Source: Thermoplasmata archaeon | GTDB taxonomy: Archaea > Thermoplasmatota > Thermoplasmata > Thermoplasmatales > Thermoplasmataceae | DNA length: 28,318 bases | Direction of reading: 5' to 3' | Assembly (NCBI GenBank): GCA_021826795.1 | Contig: JAKAYM010000008.1 | Location: 1-28,318 of the forward strand | Shown here: positions 6,707 to 16,171 of the stretch, in pieces | Layout of the letters: each line of letters starts with the position of its first letter | Position numbering within the stretch: position 1 is the first letter of the stretch | Notes under the pieces: model-generated | Seen by the model: the letters and a program-made list of their open reading frames with translations, nothing else | Told to the model about the DNA's origin: nothing | The model's database searches: none | Position numbers and translations under genes: made by a program

Positions 6707-8179
6707 ATGGAGGAACAACAGATAGATAAGAAATATGCCAGGTTCGTTCTGATATTATTTGCAATGATAATCGTAGCAGTAATGTACGTAGAGGGAATGT
6801 TGACACCATCCCTTCCTTCCATTGCAGAAGGATTTCATATCACTGTGGACCAGGTAAGCCTTGTACTTTCAACCTACCTTCTTACAGGTGTGGCTCTGAG
6901 CCCTGTAATAGGCAAACTTGCCGACCTGTATGGCAAAAAGAGAATGATGTCCATAGTCATGCTCATATATGCTGGAGCGGTGTCTGTGACAGGATTTTCA
7001 CCTGATTTCACATTCATGGTTGTGTCCAGAGCCGTCCAGGGAATCGGCTTAACAATAATGCCACTGGGGATGGCCATGGTCAGGGAAGAGTTTCCAAGAA
7101 ATATGGTACCTAAAGCGCAGGCACTTATAAGCGGTATGTTCGGAGTTGGATTTGCGGTTAGCCTGCCACTGGGGTCACTAATATCAGATTATTACGGTTG
7201 GAGGATGACCTACCATACGGCAATACCGTTCATAGTCGCACTAGCAATTCTTACAATATGGAAGGTCAGGGAATCAAAATATAGAAGACCGGATGTAAAG
7301 GTAGATTACGTAGGGGCAGCAGCTCTGGGAATTCCACTTGCTCTTATAGTGCTGGCAATGTCAGAGGGTTCTTCGTGGGGATGGCATTCAGTACTGTTTC
7401 TCACAATGCTTACTGTGGGGATAGTACTGCTCATTCCAATGTTCATTTATGAGAGCCATTATTACAGCAAGGGAGGAGAGGCAATATTTGATATGAAGCT
7501 ACTCTCAAAAAGAAATGTGCTGATTGCCAATATAACTCTCACAGTGTCAGGGCTTGGAATGTATCTCTCAATGCAGGCACTTTCCTATAAGTTTGAAACG
7601 CCTGCACCATACGGGTTCGGCTTCAGTATTCTGGAAACAGGAGTCTCTATGGTTGCCTTTGCAGCGGGAATGATAGTTTTCTCCATAGTAACAGGCAAAC
7701 TGATTTCAAGAACTGGAATAAAACCGCTGGCCATAGCCGGCTCCTTTGTAACAGCAGCAGGATTCCTCCTGTTATCACCCTCACCGGGCCTTGCATTAAC
7801 ACTTGCAGATGAGGCCATAATAGGAAGTGGAATGGCAATAATGAATGCTTCCATAATCAATCTTCTAGTACTCTCAGTCGAAGCACGTGATATGGGGCTT
7901 GCCACTTCCATGAACAGTACATTCAGGTACATAGGAAGCAGCATAGGTGCACCGATAGCCGGTACAGTATTATCACTTTATACTGTTGTGGATATAGTTC
8001 ATACCGCAACAGGCAATGTAATATTTTCATTTCCTGACGCAACTGCATTCAGATACGCATTCATTATAGGTGCAATAACATTTATCGCAGCGGCTTTTAT
8101 TGTGATTCTGTCCAGGGAGGTACTGGGGAGAAGAACAGTTGAAATTCAGAGCACCAAAACAACTGTTGCTGAAAATTAA
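6707..8179 (+). CDS. MFS transporter, DHA2 (14-helix) drug-efflux type
   Basis: From ATG 6707 the protein has 490 residues and about 14 hydrophobic segments, the layout of DHA2/EmrB-type proton-driven exporters of drugs or small toxic molecules. Motif A is GKLADLYGKKRM between helices 2 and 3, a motif-C-like stretch (GVGFAVSLPLGSLISDYYGW) covers helix 5, and a conserved arginine-containing segment (VVSRAVQGIG) covers helix 4. A GTG at 6677 would add ten residues (MYSYEIKGNK) without family support; the ATG with an upstream AAGGT is preferred. The promoter region carries two dyads that may bind a repressor sensing the exported compound, but no regulator gene is adjacent. Substrate is unknown. 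Confidence 0.85.
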   Translation: MEEQQIDKKYARFVLILFAMIIVAVMYVEGMLTPSLPSIAEGFHITVDQVSLVLSTYLLTGVALSPVIGKLADLYGKKRMMSIVMLIYAGAVSVTGFSPDFTFMVVSRAVQGIGLTIMPLGMAMVREEFPRNMVPKAQALISGMFGVGFAVSLPLGSLISDYYGWRMTYHTAIPFIVALAILTIWKVRESKYRRPDVKVDYVGAAALGIPLALIVLAMSEGSSWGWHSVLFLTMLTVGIVLLIPMFIYESHYYSKGGEAIFDMKLLSKRNVLIANITLTVSGLGMYLSMQALSYKFETPAPYGFGFSILETGVSMVAFAAGMIVFSIVTGKLISRTGIKPLAIAGSFVTAAGFLLLSPSPGLALTLADEAIIGSGMAIMNASIINLLVLSVEARDMGLATSMNSTFRYIGSSIGAPIAGTVLSLYTVVDIVHTATGNVIFSFPDATAFRYAFIIGAITFIAAAFIVILSREVLGRRTVEIQSTKTTVAEN

Positions 8180-8189
8180 ATTGTTTATT

Positions 8190-8209
8190 TTAAGTAAACT
8201 TAATTATAA
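8190..8209 (+). promoter_or_regulatory. TATA-like box and dyad before the HAD phosphatase gene
   Basis: TTAATTATAA (8200-8209) is centred about 23 bp before ATG 8228. It overlaps the right arm of the inverted repeat TTAAGT-AA-ACTTAA (8190-8203). The T-rich stretch at 8181-8190 may also end transcription of the MFS gene. Confidence 0.4.
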
Positions 8210-8227
8210 CCCTTTAACTTTTAGAGA

Positions 8228-8845
8228 ATGAAATCCGGTAAAAATGGAATAATTTTTGACCTTGATGGTACAATATGGGATTCAATGCCATACAGAATAA
8301 AGGCATGGCAGATGGCTTTCAGGGACTATGGGATAGACAGCGATCCCGAAGTGATAAGGCTCATGATAGGGTACCCGGGATCAATGCTTATAAAGAAGAT
8401 GAATGCCCGTGATCCCAATATTGAAATGACCGAAGAGAGGTATTTTTCAGGAATGTTTTCTGATGTAAAATTTTTCCCTGATGTTGTGGATACTTTCAAA
8501 GAGCTGAGAAATTTAGGTTTTAAAATAGCCATAGTTACTTCATCTAGAAGGGCAATGGCCGAAAGGCTGAATATACAGGTTGATGTCCTGATAACAATGG
8601 ATGATGTGGAAAACGGGAAACCGGATCCTGAGGGATACCGGAAGGCCATGGCAATAATGGGGACGGCACCGGAAAGTACTGTTGTGGTCGGAGATATTGA
8701 CAATGACCTAATTCCGGCAAAGACACTGGGATCGGTTGCCGTGCTTGTAACACATGGCATAGAAAAGGAGTCAAAGAGCAAGGACTATGAAATTACAAAT
8801 ATAGGTGATATAATCAGTTTAATAAAAAAATTAAAAATGGTTTAA
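8228..8845 (+). CDS. HAD-superfamily phosphatase, phosphoglycolate phosphatase/beta-phosphoglucomutase-like
   Basis: This is a 205-residue cytoplasmic phosphohydrolase. All four HAD motifs are visible: motif I FDLDGT with nucleophile D11 and D13, motif II VTSS (103-106), motif III K131 in NGKPDPEGY, and motif IV VGDIDND (D156, D160). A helical cap between residues 20 and 85 makes it a subclass I enzyme, as in phosphoglycolate phosphatase and beta-phosphoglucomutase. The N-terminal DLDGTIWDSM and the KPDPEGY loop favour a sugar- or glycolate-phosphate phosphatase, but substrate cannot be fixed. It has its own TATA-like box and ends 47 bp from the stop of the convergent peptidase gene. Confidence 0.85.
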   Translation: MKSGKNGIIFDLDGTIWDSMPYRIKAWQMAFRDYGIDSDPEVIRLMIGYPGSMLIKKMNARDPNIEMTEERYFSGMFSDVKFFPDVVDTFKELRNLGFKIAIVTSSRRAMAERLNIQVDVLITMDDVENGKPDPEGYRKAMAIMGTAPESTVVVGDIDNDLIPAKTLGSVAVLVTHGIEKESKSKDYEITNIGDIISLIKKLKMV

Positions 8846-8892
8846 CTATATTGAACCATAAATTCAAACCGTTTGATCTGGAAATATTTTAC

Positions 8893-10848
8893 TTACCACA
8901 TTATAATTTTTTCCCTGTTCATTTTCTCATGGTTAAAGGTTTTGCAGAAGTCGGGGTGATTCCAAGGTGGAATCTGGGACCTGACAGAACCGAGGGAGTG
9001 CGGATCTATGGCCGCCAGCCTTCTGGCTTCATTGTCCCTGATCTGTGTTCTCCATACCTGACCCCATGAGATAAAAAACCTCTGCTGGGGTGTAAGCCCA
9101 TCAATTTTTTTATTCTTTCCGGGCTCTGCCCTGAGCCTTTTTTCAAGTGCTTCATATGCTATAAGCACCGCACCGAGATCCGCTATGTTTTCGCCCAGCG
9201 TTAATTTTCCGTTGAGATTTAAGCCGGGAAGAATTTCCTGTGAGCTGTAAAGGGCTACAACCTTATTAGCCATTTCATCGAATCTTTTCTTATCCTCCTC
9301 GCTCCACCAGTTCACCATATTGCCATTTTCATCGAAGTGACTTCCCTGATCATCGTATCCATGTGTTATCTCATGGGCTATGACGCCCCCTATGCCGCCA
9401 TAGTTCACCGCATAATCCATTTCCGGATCAAAGAAGGGTGGCTGCATAATCCCTGCGGGAAATACTATTTCATTTCCAAGAGGATTGAAATATGCATTTA
9501 CGGTTGGCGGGGTCATAAACCATTCGGTTTTATCAACAGGTTTACCCACTCTCTGCATCTGCCTGTTGATTTCAAAGTATCCAGATCTTATTACATTTCC
9601 CATATAATCATCGGGCTTAATCACAACTGAGGAGTAATCCTTAAAATGCTCGGTATAACCAATTTTAGCATTGAATTTTGAAAATTTCAGGAGCGCCCTC
9701 TTCCTGGTTTCTTCTCCCATCCATGATATCTTTTCAAGCCTTTCCCTGAAGGTTGCCTTTATATCATTAACAAGCAGCGTTATCTTTTCTACAGCCTCCC
9801 TTCCAAAATATTTGTCCACGTAGAGCTTTCCCAGAGCGTCCCCGACAGAGGAATCTATTACGCTTACAACTGTCTTCCATCTTGGTGTAATTTTTTCCTG
9901 TCCGAGGAGTTTTTTTCTGAAGAAATTAAAGTTTTCCTTTACAGCATCATCGTGGAGGAAGGGGGCTGATCCTGTAAGCACCTTCCATTTCAAATATTCG
10001 ACTATGCTTTCAAAACTTTCAGATCGTAAAAGTTTTTCTGTCTTTTCAAAAAATTCAGGTGCGTCAAGTATTACATATTCTGGTCTTGGAAATCCAGAAC
10101 TTTCAAAGAATGCCCTGAATCCCATTTCAGGATATTTACTGTAAAGTTCATCAATTTTCACAGGGTTATATGCCTTTTCAACATCCCTCAAATCAGTTTT
10201 ACTCCTGCTGAATTTTGCCATTTCTGTCTCAATCCTGACAACTGTTTTAGCAGATTCATGTGCCTTATCCCTGGTGTATCCGTAAAGAACGAACATGTTT
10301 TCTATATGCTTACCATAGGCATCCAGTATGGGATTGAGTTCGTCAGTTAAATAGTAATCTCTGTCCGGTAAAGATAAACCACCCTGAGAAATATATAATG
10401 AATAAATTTCAGCATTTTTAGCGTCCCCCGCACTGCTCATATCATAGGGAATCTGGACTCCATTTATAGAAAGATTGACCATAAGTTCAGCAAGTTCGTC
10501 CTTTGTGGAAATTTCAAGTTTTTTCATTAACCCTTCTATAGGTCCGAATTTCAATTCTTCCAGTCCTTTGGTATCCATTGCCGACCTGTAAAAATCCCCC
10601 AGCATTTTTTCTTCACGGCTTTCCGGATGTTTTTCAGAATCTTCAAGTATTTTTCTGAGTAGATACATATTCTTTTCATAAAGCATATCAAATGCGCCAT
10701 ATCTTGCTTTGTCCTCTGGTATAGGAGTCTGTTCAAGCCATTTTCCATTGCAGTAATGGTAAAAATCCGATAATGGGTCAACAGAAAGATCCATATAATC
10801 CTTTGAAAATCCTATATATCTGTTTAAAATTTCTTCCGGGTTATCCAT
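8893..10848 (-). CDS. M13 (neprilysin/PepO-type) zinc metallopeptidase
   Basis: This 651-residue protein is a complete M13 family endopeptidase, which cleaves oligopeptides on the amino side of hydrophobic residues. The zinc motif is HEITH (H492, H496, with E493 catalytic), the third ligand E553 is in GENIADLG, and D557 completes it. Further M13 signatures are VNAYFNP, EIVFPAGIMQPPFF, and the S1' region ending in the C-terminal tryptophan (KIIMW). There is no signal peptide or membrane anchor: the N-terminus starts directly with the M13 N-domain (DPLSDFYHYCNGKWL). It should therefore be cytoplasmic, like bacterial PepO, and serve in peptide breakdown. M13 enzymes are uncommon in archaea, so acquisition from bacteria is plausible. 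Confidence 0.93.
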   Translation of the reverse strand: MDNPEEILNRYIGFSKDYMDLSVDPLSDFYHYCNGKWLEQTPIPEDKARYGAFDMLYEKNMYLLRKILEDSEKHPESREEKMLGDFYRSAMDTKGLEELKFGPIEGLMKKLEISTKDELAELMVNLSINGVQIPYDMSSAGDAKNAEIYSLYISQGGLSLPDRDYYLTDELNPILDAYGKHIENMFVLYGYTRDKAHESAKTVVRIETEMAKFSRSKTDLRDVEKAYNPVKIDELYSKYPEMGFRAFFESSGFPRPEYVILDAPEFFEKTEKLLRSESFESIVEYLKWKVLTGSAPFLHDDAVKENFNFFRKKLLGQEKITPRWKTVVSVIDSSVGDALGKLYVDKYFGREAVEKITLLVNDIKATFRERLEKISWMGEETRKRALLKFSKFNAKIGYTEHFKDYSSVVIKPDDYMGNVIRSGYFEINRQMQRVGKPVDKTEWFMTPPTVNAYFNPLGNEIVFPAGIMQPPFFDPEMDYAVNYGGIGGVIAHEITHGYDDQGSHFDENGNMVNWWSEEDKKRFDEMANKVVALYSSQEILPGLNLNGKLTLGENIADLGAVLIAYEALEKRLRAEPGKNKKIDGLTPQQRFFISWGQVWRTQIRDNEARRLAAIDPHSLGSVRSQIPPWNHPDFCKTFNHEKMNREKIIMW

Positions 10849-10865
10849 CTATGGCCATGTTAGGA

Positions 10866-10880
10866 TTTTATATAATATTT
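10866..10880 (-). promoter_or_regulatory. TATA box before the M13 peptidase gene
   Basis: On the minus strand it reads AAATATTATATAAAA, centred about 22-25 bp before the ATG at 10848, consistent with a leaderless or nearly leaderless transcript. Confidence 0.45.
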
Positions 10881-10962
10881 GCCGTAGAAATAACTGTAAT
10901 ATAGGTATTTCTACTGAAAGAAGTGTTGAGAAGTTTACAAAAAGTTCCTGTAATAACGAAAA

Positions 10963-10982
10963 TAGTTTATGAGTATAAACTA
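10963..10982. repeat. Perfect inverted repeat TAGTTTAT-GAGT-ATAAACTA
   Basis: Eight-bp perfect arms flank a 4-nt loop, between the end of the giant repeat-protein gene and the peptidase promoter. It could be a hairpin that marks the end of the upstream transcript or an operator. About one such dyad per loop size is expected by chance in 28 kb of AT-rich DNA, so no firm role is assigned. Confidence 0.3.
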
Positions 10983-11010
10983 AATTTACTCACAAGTAGT
11001 ACATCGAAAA

Positions 11011-14000
11011 TTACAGTTCTGAATTATATTTATTTTTTCTAATTATCAGTATAATTGAGATAGTAATTAGAACAATAACAATTATTATCCCTACGGCCGC
11101 ATAAATTTCTGTTCTAGATAACACAAAGGGCGTTTTTTTGACATCGTGTTTAAATATTATTTCCTGAGTTACATTGTTTCCGTTTACTCTTACCAAATTA
11201 GACGACGATACTGTATAACCAGATAAATTCTTTACTGTGTATGAATATGTGCCATTAACAGCAGGGAAAATTATGGTTGAATTGTATGATTTTTTCTTTA
11301 TTCCATGAAATGTTACACACCAGAAATCCCAAGATGGCAGGCCTTTTTCTTTAAATGTAACATTATACGTCGTTCCAAATGTTAGGAGAAAGTTTAACGA
11401 CGTGTTATGAACTGTAAACACCCGTTCTGGCATGAAAACACACGTAGAGTGATTGGAATAATATGCATGGTAAGTGTAATTTCCATCGGGCAAATATACT
11501 GTCATAGATTGTGATAAAGTAGAGTGAGAATAATTAATGCAGGTACCATTACTGGAAAGTTTAATTCCCCAGTTTATCCCCGATGTGACATTGTTTTCAA
11601 TGAATGTAACCTTATGGATAGCCGGAAATATTACATTATCCTTCATTGATGAGCCATCAACTGTAAAATTCACCGGTACAGAAATTGTGTCACCATATAA
11701 GGTATAAGATCCAGTATAATTATAAGTGCCATTGGGTAGATATATTTTAATTGATGAAGAACCGCCAATGGAAACACAACTATTTATATATGTATCCCTG
11801 GAGTTAATATTCCATGACATTCCCGGTGGAACATTAGTACCTTTGAATGTAACATTATATGTCACCGGAAACTTTACAGTGATGCATAGTGATTTGCCCC
11901 GGAATGAAAATTCTCTCTCAGAAAATGAGATTGTTGTAAAACCGGTATTATATGAAGGCGTATACTCATATGTTCCATTTTGAAGATATACCATCATTGA
12001 CCTGCCATGGCTATAATTACTATAGTTGATACTACCGTTATTATTCCTTAATTTAATATGCCAAAAACCACCAGCTCTTGAATTGAAATTGATTGCCATA
12101 AATGTAACTTTATACGTTACGGGAAATTGTAAAGTAATGTTACTGGATTTATTTCTAACTGTGAAATGCCCATGTAAATATGAAATTAAATCTAAACAGC
12201 CGGTATACTGATATTTTCCGCTGGGTAAATACGCCATCATAGAAGTAAGATTGGAGGAATTATAATATGAAAACCTTAAATTATTTTTAATAAATACAGT
12301 CCATGATACATTTGAAGGAACATTGATTTCATTGAATGTAACTTTATACATTAAAGGAAATCCCATGGAAATTTCTCTCGGTCTGTGACCAACTGTAAAT
12401 TTACCCTGAGATGAAATATATGAATGATATTCAGAATAATATATGCAATAATTATATGTTCCATTGGGTAAATATGCTGTCATAGAGGTAAGTTCCGAGG
12501 AATGACAGAACCTGATACTGTAGTTGTCATTATATACAGTGTTCTTCCATGATACCCCTGGAGGAGCATTAATTTCCGTAAATATTATTTTATATGTTAC
12601 GGGAAAATCTAAAGTAATATTTCTGGATTCATTATCAATTGCCAATTGTTTGCATATATATAAAATGCCGTGGAAGCCGGCACAATATGTATAATTCCCA
12701 CTGGGCAAATATGCTGTCATTGATGTTGCAAGGCTTGTGTTATGGTATTTTATGTTACTATTTACATAATTGAGGTTAACTTTCCATGATATCCCGGATG
12801 GAACATTAATTTCAGTAAATTTTACTTTATGTGTTTCCGGAAATTTTATGGAAATATTTTCTGATTTTCCTAAAACTTCAAACTCCTTCTGCGGTAGGGA
12901 TATATAATTAGGGGATGAACTAAATGTAGTATATTTATATATACCATTGACAAGATATGCTGTCATTGATTTCCGGTACGAATAATTGATGGCGTATACA
13001 CTATAATTTTTATTATATAAAGATAGAGACCAGGAATTTCCTGGTGGCATGTTACTTTCTGAGAATACTATTTTATGTGTTACCGGAAATTCTATGGTAA
13101 TATTTTCAGAATTACCTTTTATTATAAAAGACGGGTTACGTGCAGGTTGCGTTTTTTGGGTTATAGTGCTGGATTGAATAACTCCAAATGATCTAATTGC
13201 AGAAACATTGCTTTGATTAGCGATGAAGGCATAGTTCCTGGAATAATTATAGAGCCCATCGGGAAGATACGCTGTCATAGAATGATTAGAAGAAGAATTT
13301 TCATATGAAACAGTACAATTTGCAGTATCTGTAAATATATACCACCTGATTCCTTTGTGTAGATTTACTTCGTGAAAAGTTATGGTATGTAATACCGGAA
13401 GCTTTAATCTTAAAGCAATATTTGTTCCATTGACTTTAAATGATGTCTGGTTTATATATGTTGAGCTCGGACCTGCCATTAAGGAATATGTTCCATCGGG
13501 TAAATACGATATCATACTTTTGGATGCAGAAATATTGTAGTAATAGAAACCATATGCCTTAAAAGATAAGGCTATAACATTCCATTCTATTCCAGAAGGT
13601 AGATTCTTAACTGTAAAAGTTATTCTATAAAATTTTGGAAACGATAATGTTATATTCTTTGAATTGCCATGCACAGAAAAGGTATTGTATCTATAGTTAG
13701 TTCCAAGAGGACCAGCAAGATACTCATAATTTCCATTGCTAAGAAAAATAGAAATAGAATTTGTATTGCTTGAATTGGTTACCTGAAAGGGGTTTATATG
13801 CATTAATTGCGCATAATATGGAAATGAGGGAAATTCAGACCTTAATGTTTTTGATCTGTGATGCACAATGACTACCTCCCAGGGCACTCCAGTGTCTAGG
13901 CCGTGTTCAATAAAAGTTATTTTGTATAAACGTTTCCCTGGATGTCTGGAAGATATGCTAGCTGAGTTAAAACTAGCTGGCAGATTTACAGATTTTAATG

Positions 14001-14229
14001 CTGTTGAATTTATTGGTTTCTGTAACCGAGCATTTTTTAAAGGAATGTTGGTTTTATCTGGGTTTAAAGTATTATAATATGTGGCTCCAGTCTGTTCATC
14101 AATTAAATTTTTAGAATTAGCAGTACTCATTGAGAAACTATTATCAATGGAAAACATGGGAATAATCATAAGTGATATGACAAGTATTATGAAAAATAAT
14201 TTCTTTACTGCCGTTGATGCATTGGCCAT
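11011..14229 (-). CDS. Giant membrane-anchored surface protein with 11 tandem repeats
   Basis: From the ATG at 14229 the protein has 1072 residues. It starts with a signal-peptide-like stretch (VKKLFFIILVISLMIIP), continues with about 65 linker residues, then 11 tandem beta-rich repeats of roughly 75-110 residues. It ends with one transmembrane helix (AAVGIIIVIVLITISIILII) and a short basic tail RKNKYNSEL. Each repeat opens with a (Y/H)K(V/I)TFxExNxPxGxxW motif, has SMTAYLPNGTYNY in the middle and closes with ITLxFPVT. NxS/T glycosylation sequons are very frequent. The topology is that of an extracellular, C-terminally anchored glycoprotein. The same repeat type is found on thermopsin-like and other surface proteins of Thermoplasmata. 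A longer start at 14256 is possible; the chosen one has a TATA-like box 26 bp before it. Function is unknown; adhesion or cell-envelope support is a guess. Confidence 0.85.
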   Translation of the reverse strand: MANASTAVKKLFFIILVISLMIIPMFSIDNSFSMSTANSKNLIDEQTGATYYNTLNPDKTNIPLKNARLQKPINSTALKSVNLPASFNSASISSRHPGKRLYKITFIEHGLDTGVPWEVVIVHHRSKTLRSEFPSFPYYAQLMHINPFQVTNSSNTNSISIFLSNGNYEYLAGPLGTNYRYNTFSVHGNSKNITLSFPKFYRITFTVKNLPSGIEWNVIALSFKAYGFYYYNISASKSMISYLPDGTYSLMAGPSSTYINQTSFKVNGTNIALRLKLPVLHTITFHEVNLHKGIRWYIFTDTANCTVSYENSSSNHSMTAYLPDGLYNYSRNYAFIANQSNVSAIRSFGVIQSSTITQKTQPARNPSFIIKGNSENITIEFPVTHKIVFSESNMPPGNSWSLSLYNKNYSVYAINYSYRKSMTAYLVNGIYKYTTFSSSPNYISLPQKEFEVLGKSENISIKFPETHKVKFTEINVPSGISWKVNLNYVNSNIKYHNTSLATSMTAYLPSGNYTYCAGFHGILYICKQLAIDNESRNITLDFPVTYKIIFTEINAPPGVSWKNTVYNDNYSIRFCHSSELTSMTAYLPNGTYNYCIYYSEYHSYISSQGKFTVGHRPREISMGFPLMYKVTFNEINVPSNVSWTVFIKNNLRFSYYNSSNLTSMMAYLPSGKYQYTGCLDLISYLHGHFTVRNKSSNITLQFPVTYKVTFMAINFNSRAGGFWHIKLRNNNGSINYSNYSHGRSMMVYLQNGTYEYTPSYNTGFTTISFSEREFSFRGKSLCITVKFPVTYNVTFKGTNVPPGMSWNINSRDTYINSCVSIGGSSSIKIYLPNGTYNYTGSYTLYGDTISVPVNFTVDGSSMKDNVIFPAIHKVTFIENNVTSGINWGIKLSSNGTCINYSHSTLSQSMTVYLPDGNYTYHAYYSNHSTCVFMPERVFTVHNTSLNFLLTFGTTYNVTFKEKGLPSWDFWCVTFHGIKKKSYNSTIIFPAVNGTYSYTVKNLSGYTVSSSNLVRVNGNNVTQEIIFKHDVKKTPFVLSRTEIYAAVGIIIVIVLITISIILIIRKNKYNSEL
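11149..13926 (-). repeat. Eleven tandem protein-coding repeats (about 75-110 codons each)
   Basis: Repeat starts on the minus strand are recognised by the codons for YKITFIEHG, YRITFTVKN, HTITFHEVN, HKIVFSESN, HKVKFTEIN, YKIIFTEIN, YKVTFNEIN, YKVTFMAIN, YNVTFKGTN, HKVTFIENN and YNVTFKEKG. Repeat 3 carries an insertion of about 25 residues (around FGVIQSSTITQKTQ), and repeat 11 lacks the SMTAYLPNG form, having IIFPAVNGTYSY instead. Repeats are clearly diverged from one another at DNA level, so the array is old and not a recent slippage product. Confidence 0.85.
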
Positions 14230-14256
14230 ATTAATGTATAAATTATCATTATACAT

Positions 14257-14640
14257 AAATTTTTTCCCATAACAATAATAGATAAAATTTCTTATTATAT
14301 ATAAAATATGTTATTATACGGTGACTATGTTGTGAATCCAATTAGGAAATTATTTTAATGCTTATAATTGTGAATAATTCCTGAACCTGTGAGCGGAAAG
14401 ATCTATGGGTTATCCGAGAATATCATTCATGGAATTTTCCTGCATTATAATTATTTTACTCTCCAGATTTATCATTCTAATTTCATCCAAAGATTCAGTT
14501 GCATTTTATTTTCTGAATGCTCTGAGATGTCCATAATTGAATCAACTGTCTATATGAAATCAAGAAAGTTTTAATTTGAATGTATCTCTATCGATTAATA
14601 TTACATTCCAGCACAATTTTATAATGTTATAAATTTTAGC
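14257..14640. other. Intergenic stretch without a convincing gene
   Basis: This 384-bp AT-rich gap lies between the giant surface-protein gene and glycerol kinase, both on the minus strand. Its left end holds the surface-protein promoter (TATA-like stretch near 14250-14260 on the minus strand). A 61-codon rightward frame at 14389-14574 has no family resemblance and no promoter or ribosome binding site. I see no RNA gene. Confidence 0.5.
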
Positions 14641-16125
14641 CTATGATTTGCTAATATCATCGATCCATTTAAGGGAACGTTTTACAGCCTCCAGCCATGC
14701 AGTATATCGTAGCTGTAAATCTGATTTACTTTTATCCGGGGTATATTCCTGATCGGCACGTGCCATATGGTGTAAATCATCAACGTTCCAGAATCCAGCG
14801 GCAATCCCGGCTATATATGCAGTTCCAGCAGCCGTAATTTCGGTGGAATGTGTTTTTATTATGTTTATCCCAGAAAGATTAGACTGAAACTGCATTAAAA
14901 ATTGGCTCACAGAGAGACCACCGTCTGCTCTGACTTCTCTTATTGCGGATGACTTTTTCATCTCCCTTAAAACGTCCTCAGTCTGGAATGCAACGGATTC
15001 ATATGCCATTCTTGCTAAATCGTTCCTACCCGTTGATCCATTCAATCCTATAATAAGTGCTCTGGCATCCGGATCCCAGTAGGGTGATCCGAGACCTGTA
15101 AAAGCCGGAACAATATAAGAGAATCCGGGTTCAGCAGACGTTGCCATTGCCTCAAATTTAGAGAATGATTTTACATTGAGTAAATTCTTAACCCAGTCGA
15201 CTGAAAAGCCTGCACTGAAAACGCTACCTTCCAGTGCATAGTTTACTTTTCTGCCATGGAGGCCGAAGGCAACAGTATTGATCAAAGTTCGGGAATGTGG
15301 AAGATCAGCGCCGGTATTGAGCATTGTAAATGATCCTGTTCCATAGGTAATTTTAGCCATACCATTTGAGGTAGAAGAGTGGCCGAATAGAGCCGATTGC
15401 TGATCTCCTATAGTTGAATATACAGGAATTTTTACATTTTTGCAAATGGAAATGCTGCCAAATTCATTCAATGATGGAAAGACATCAGGCAGTATGGTGT
15501 CCGGAATGTTGAACAGGGACAACAAATTTGATTCCCATTCAAGCTTTCGTATATCGAAAAGCATGGTTCGGGATGCGTTGGTATAGTCGGTAGAGCAGGG
15601 ATGTGAGCTATCAAGATTGTAAAGAATCCATGAATCAACTGTCCCAAAAATTAGTTCACCTCTCGCAGCTGCTTTCCTAACATCATCAACATTGTCCAGG
15701 ATCCACTGTATTTTTCCAGCACTGAAATATGGATCAAGTCTTAGCCCTGTTTTTCTTGCTATTTCATCTTCCGAATCGGAAAGCGCTTTCATAATAGTTT
15801 CAGTTCTACGGTCCTGCCATAAAATTGCATTGTATACAGGTATACCAGTACTCCGGTTCCATATAATAGCCGTTTCACGCTGATTTGTAATTCCGGCACA
15901 GTCTATCTGTGATGGGGATATTCCGGCATACTCGATTGCCCTTGATATGGATGTTTTTAAAGATGAAATAATAAGATATGGGTCCTGCTCCACCCAGCCT
16001 TCCCCGGGATAAATTGATTTCATCCTGACTGTGTACATTGACACCATGTTTCCTTCAGTGTCGAATATAACCGCCTTAGAATTTGTGGTTCCCGCATCTA
16101 TAGAAAGTATGTATTTTTTTATCAT
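14641..16125 (-). CDS. glpK: Glycerol kinase
   Basis: This 494-residue FGGY-family kinase phosphorylates glycerol with ATP to sn-glycerol-3-phosphate. The phosphate-binding loop DAGTTNSKAVIFD (10-22), the substrate segment GITNQRETAIIWNR, ILWQDRRT, GSVFSAGFSVDW, and GLGSPYWDPDARALIIGL are all as in GlpK. The FGGY signature ADGGLSVSQFLMQFQSNLSG near the C-terminus is intact, and length is normal (about 500). In archaea the product also feeds membrane lipid and triose-phosphate metabolism. It lies 46 bp after a cupin gene on the same strand, possibly co-transcribed. A TATA-like TTTATATG stretch near 16158-16166 on the minus strand could give it its own promoter. No glycerol-3-phosphate dehydrogenase or facilitator gene is adjacent. 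Confidence 0.94.
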   Translation of the reverse strand: MIKKYILSIDAGTTNSKAVIFDTEGNMVSMYTVRMKSIYPGEGWVEQDPYLIISSLKTSISRAIEYAGISPSQIDCAGITNQRETAIIWNRSTGIPVYNAILWQDRRTETIMKALSDSEDEIARKTGLRLDPYFSAGKIQWILDNVDDVRKAAARGELIFGTVDSWILYNLDSSHPCSTDYTNASRTMLFDIRKLEWESNLLSLFNIPDTILPDVFPSLNEFGSISICKNVKIPVYSTIGDQQSALFGHSSTSNGMAKITYGTGSFTMLNTGADLPHSRTLINTVAFGLHGRKVNYALEGSVFSAGFSVDWVKNLLNVKSFSKFEAMATSAEPGFSYIVPAFTGLGSPYWDPDARALIIGLNGSTGRNDLARMAYESVAFQTEDVLREMKKSSAIREVRADGGLSVSQFLMQFQSNLSGINIIKTHSTEITAAGTAYIAGIAAGFWNVDDLHHMARADQEYTPDKSKSDLQLRYTAWLEAVKRSLKWIDDISKS

Positions 16126-16171
16126 GGAATGGTACCGTTATATAATACCTCAGTACATGTGCATATAAAAA

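Noticed and set aside
8326..8781. 151-codon leftward frame
   Set aside because: It is antisense to the HAD phosphatase, all four of whose motifs are intact; it is a shadow of that gene.
14389..14574. Small 61-codon rightward frame in the gap before glpK
   Set aside because: No ribosome binding site, TATA box, membrane segment or recognisable motif; composition is like the surrounding non-coding DNA.
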